64,000 bases of DNA, taken from contig NC_091251.1 in assembly GCF_042477335.2 (NCBI RefSeq), forward strand, positions 92,457,501 through 92,521,500. The letters run 5' to 3'. Shown one piece after another: positions 61,628 to 64,000 of the stretch. The notes below the pieces were generated by a model. The model was not told where the DNA came from, did not search any database, and saw only the letters and a list, made by a program, of their open reading frames with translations. A program made the translations under genes and the position numbers. Origin of the DNA: Ovis canadensis (lineage: Eukaryota; Chordata; Mammalia; Artiodactyla; Bovidae). Each line of letters opens with the position of its first letter. Within the stretch, counting starts at the first letter, position 1.

Positions 61628-64000
61628 CTTTGTTTTCTCTGTCTTTATTAGTAATTTGTGTCATATCTCTCTGTTTTTAGTGTGGAAAGTTTATAAGTTT
61701 TATTGATATTTTCAAAGAACCAGCTTTGGTTTCATTGATTTTTCTCTATTAATTTTCAGTTTCATTATTTTCTGCTTTAATTTCTTCTCTTCTGCTCACT
61801 TTGGGTTAAATTAGGTAGCAGATTAATACAGACCTTCTTTCTAATATATGCAGTCAGTGTTATAAATTTTTGTAAATACTAAATACTGCTTTCACTGCAC
61901 CCCATTAATTTTGAAAAGCTGTGGGATTTCCATCTTTGGAATTTGTTATGTTTCAGAATGTGTTCTACTTGGTAAATGTTACATGTGAGTTTTGGAAGAA
62001 TGTGTTCTGTTGTTGAATGAAATATTTTATAAATGTCAGTTATATCCAGTTGATTGATGGAGTTGAGTTCATCTATATCCTTCCTTACTAATTTTCTGCT
62101 TGCTGGGTCTGTTGTTGTTGTTCACTTGCCCAGTCCTGTCTGACTCTTTGTGACCCCATGGACTGCAGCATGCCAGGCCTCCCTGTCCCTCACCATCTCC
62201 CCAAATTTGCCCAAGTTCATATTCATTGCCTTGGTGATACCATCCAGCCAGCTCATCCTCTGACACCTCAGTCTTTCCCAGAATCAGGGACTTTTTCAAT
62301 GAATCATCTGTTCACATCAGATGACCAAAATACTGGAGCTTCAGCTTCAGCATCAGTCCTTCCTGGTTTGATTTCTTTGCTGTCCTAGGGACTTTCCGGA
62401 GTCTTCTCTAGCATCACAGTTCGAAGGTATCAATTCTTTGGTGTTCTGCCTTCTTTATGGTCCAGCTCTCACAACCATATGTGACCACTGGGAAGACCAC
62501 AGCCTTGACTATATGGACCTTTGTTGGAAGAGTGATGTCTCTGCTTTTCAACACACTGTCTAGATTTGTCATTGCTTTTCTGTCAAGAAGCAATTGTCTT
62601 CTGATTTCACGGATGCAGTCACTGTCTGCAGTGATTTTGGAGCCCAAGAAGAGGAAATCTGCCACTGCTTCTACCTTTTCTCCTTTAATCTGCCATGCAG
62701 TAATGGGGAGAGATGCCATGATCTTAATTTTTTTTAATATTTAATCTTAAGCCGGCTCTTTCATTCTCCTGCTTCACCCTCATCAAGAGGGTCTTTTGCT
62801 GGGTTTACCAATCACTAATAGAGAGTTGACATCTCCAAATATAATAATGTATTTGTCAGTTTCTTCTTGCAGGTTTATAATTTTTTTCATTTAAGTATTT
62901 TGCTGCCCTGTTATTAGGGACATACACATTAAGGATTGTCATGCCTTTTGGAGAACTGACCACTTTATCATTATTTAGTGCTCCTTTGTATACCTGATCA
63001 TTTTCCCTGCTCTGAGTTCTGCTTTGTTTGAAATTAATATAGCTATTCCAGCATAGTTTTGATTAGTGTTAGCTTAGTATCATTCTTCATCCTTTTACTC
63101 TTTATCAGTGTCTTAAAGTATGTTTCTTGTAGACAACATATAGCTGAGTCTTGTATTTTATATACTCTGATAGCTTCTTTCTTTTAAAATGTATATTCAC
63201 ATTTAAAGTGATTATTGATACATTTGGTTAATATCTACCATATTTATGTTTTCTGTTTATTGCTCTTGTTCTGTTTTGCCTTTTGTGGTTTTAATTCTGA
63301 AAAATTTTCTCATTCAAATGAAACCTACAAAACTTAGTTCCCTTGAGCCATTTTCCATCCCCTTTACAGTATAATTGTGTTAAATATTTCTTCTCTGTAT
63401 ATTGAGAACTACATTAGACAATATTATATTTGCTTTAGCTACTAAATATAATTTATAAAATTCAAGAGGAAAAAGAAAGTCCATTGTATTTACCCATATT
63501 TTAACTCTTCCATCATCCTTCTTCCTTCCTGATATTAAAAGATGTCTTGTTTTATAATTTCTGTTCTATTTCAAAAATTTTCTTTAGCCATTGTTTCAGG
63601 CAGGTCTGCTAGTGACAAATTCTCTTAATTTTCGTTCATCTGAGTATGTCTTGGTTTCCTTAGCATTCCTGACGAGTAATTTCAGTGGATATAAAATTCT
63701 GTATTGATATTTTAATTCTTGTGAAATATTTTGCTATTTCCTTCTGGCCTATGCGGTTTCTAACAAGAAATCTGCTATTTTTCAAATTGTTTCCCCCCTG
63801 GGAAGTAAGATTAGGCAATATAAAGTTTCTCTCAAAGTACTTTCAAGATTTTTTCTTTGTCTTTTAGTTTTCACAATATGATTATGATGTGTCCCGGCAT
63901 GTTCCTTGGGTATATCCTGTTTGTGATTCTGAGCTTCTTGAACCTGTAGGCTATGACTTTTGCCAACTTTTAGAAATCTTCAGTCATTATTTGAGTACTT
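61628..64000 (-). mobile_element. L1, antisense, running off the window
   Basis: AT-rich antisense L1 internal sequence (ORF2 endonuclease/RT region on the minus strand, frames broken), interrupted by a BovB at 62,109-62,795 and continuing to the end of the window. Its left end abuts the truncated ADAM-C. Confidence 0.7.
62109..62795 (-). mobile_element. BovB LINE 3' part inside L1, antisense
   Basis: Starts with a (GTT)n-like tail, then antisense BovB to just beyond the RT palm (minus-strand frame 62,414-62,719). The word 'ttgctgggt' flanks it at 62,100-62,108 and 62,796-62,804. It is more diverged than the other BovB copies. Confidence 0.85.

Overview
This is a window of ruminant nuclear DNA. 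It carries BOV-A2 and Bov-tA SINEs, BovB (RTE) LINEs, CHR-type tRNA-Glu SINEs, ruminant-type L1s and old mammalian elements (MIR, MaLR LTR, ERVL). That mix points to a pecoran artiodactyl, most likely a bovid; the sequence alone does not let me choose between cattle, sheep, goat or relatives. No bacterial-type features are present.

The only cellular genes I recognise are intronless ADAM (disintegrin-metalloprotease) genes of the testis-type ADAM20/21/1 kind, all on the minus strand. (1) ADAM-A, about 30.66-33.23 kb, is a pseudogene with a frameshift, a destroyed zinc site, a 36-bp tandem duplication and a SINE insertion. (2) ADAM-B, 45.36-47.62 kb, is a complete 752-codon open frame covering every ADAM domain, but its catalytic glutamate is alanine. 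(3) ADAM-C, about 60.5-61.6 kb, is a truncated pseudogene closer to ADAM20/21, split by a BovB fragment and cut short by an L1.

Region by region: 0-2.7 kb is mostly single-copy sequence with a BovB tail, a Bov-tA and a MIR. 2.76-6.57 kb is a 5'-truncated antisense L1 with a second L1 inside it, both with target-site duplications. 6.6-10.2 kb holds BovB and L1 fragments. About 11.2-20.1 kb is one decayed ERVL provirus fragment (reverse transcriptase on the left, integrase on the right) split by some 6.4 kb of nested antisense L1. 20.57-22.43 kb is a sense L1 with a 15-bp duplication. 22.57-23.59 kb and 25.50-28.51 kb are two BovB copies with inverted 5' parts. 28.9-32.6 kb is ADAM-A and its 3' flank, an old diverged paralogue of 44.2-47.0 kb. 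The last part (61.6-64 kb) is antisense L1 carrying a BovB.

The main structural event is a 10.6-kb near-identical duplication: 32,609-43,228 corresponds to 46,995-57,617. It covers the first ~210 codons of ADAM-A and ADAM-B plus ~10 kb of upstream DNA (MaLR LTR, L1, SINEs, a class I endogenous retrovirus relic). I noticed only one substitution and two small length changes across it, whereas the ADAM bodies immediately to the left are clearly diverged. The left edge therefore lies inside an ADAM coding region and the right edge is abrupt. This is a very recent duplication or conversion, or an assembly duplicate.
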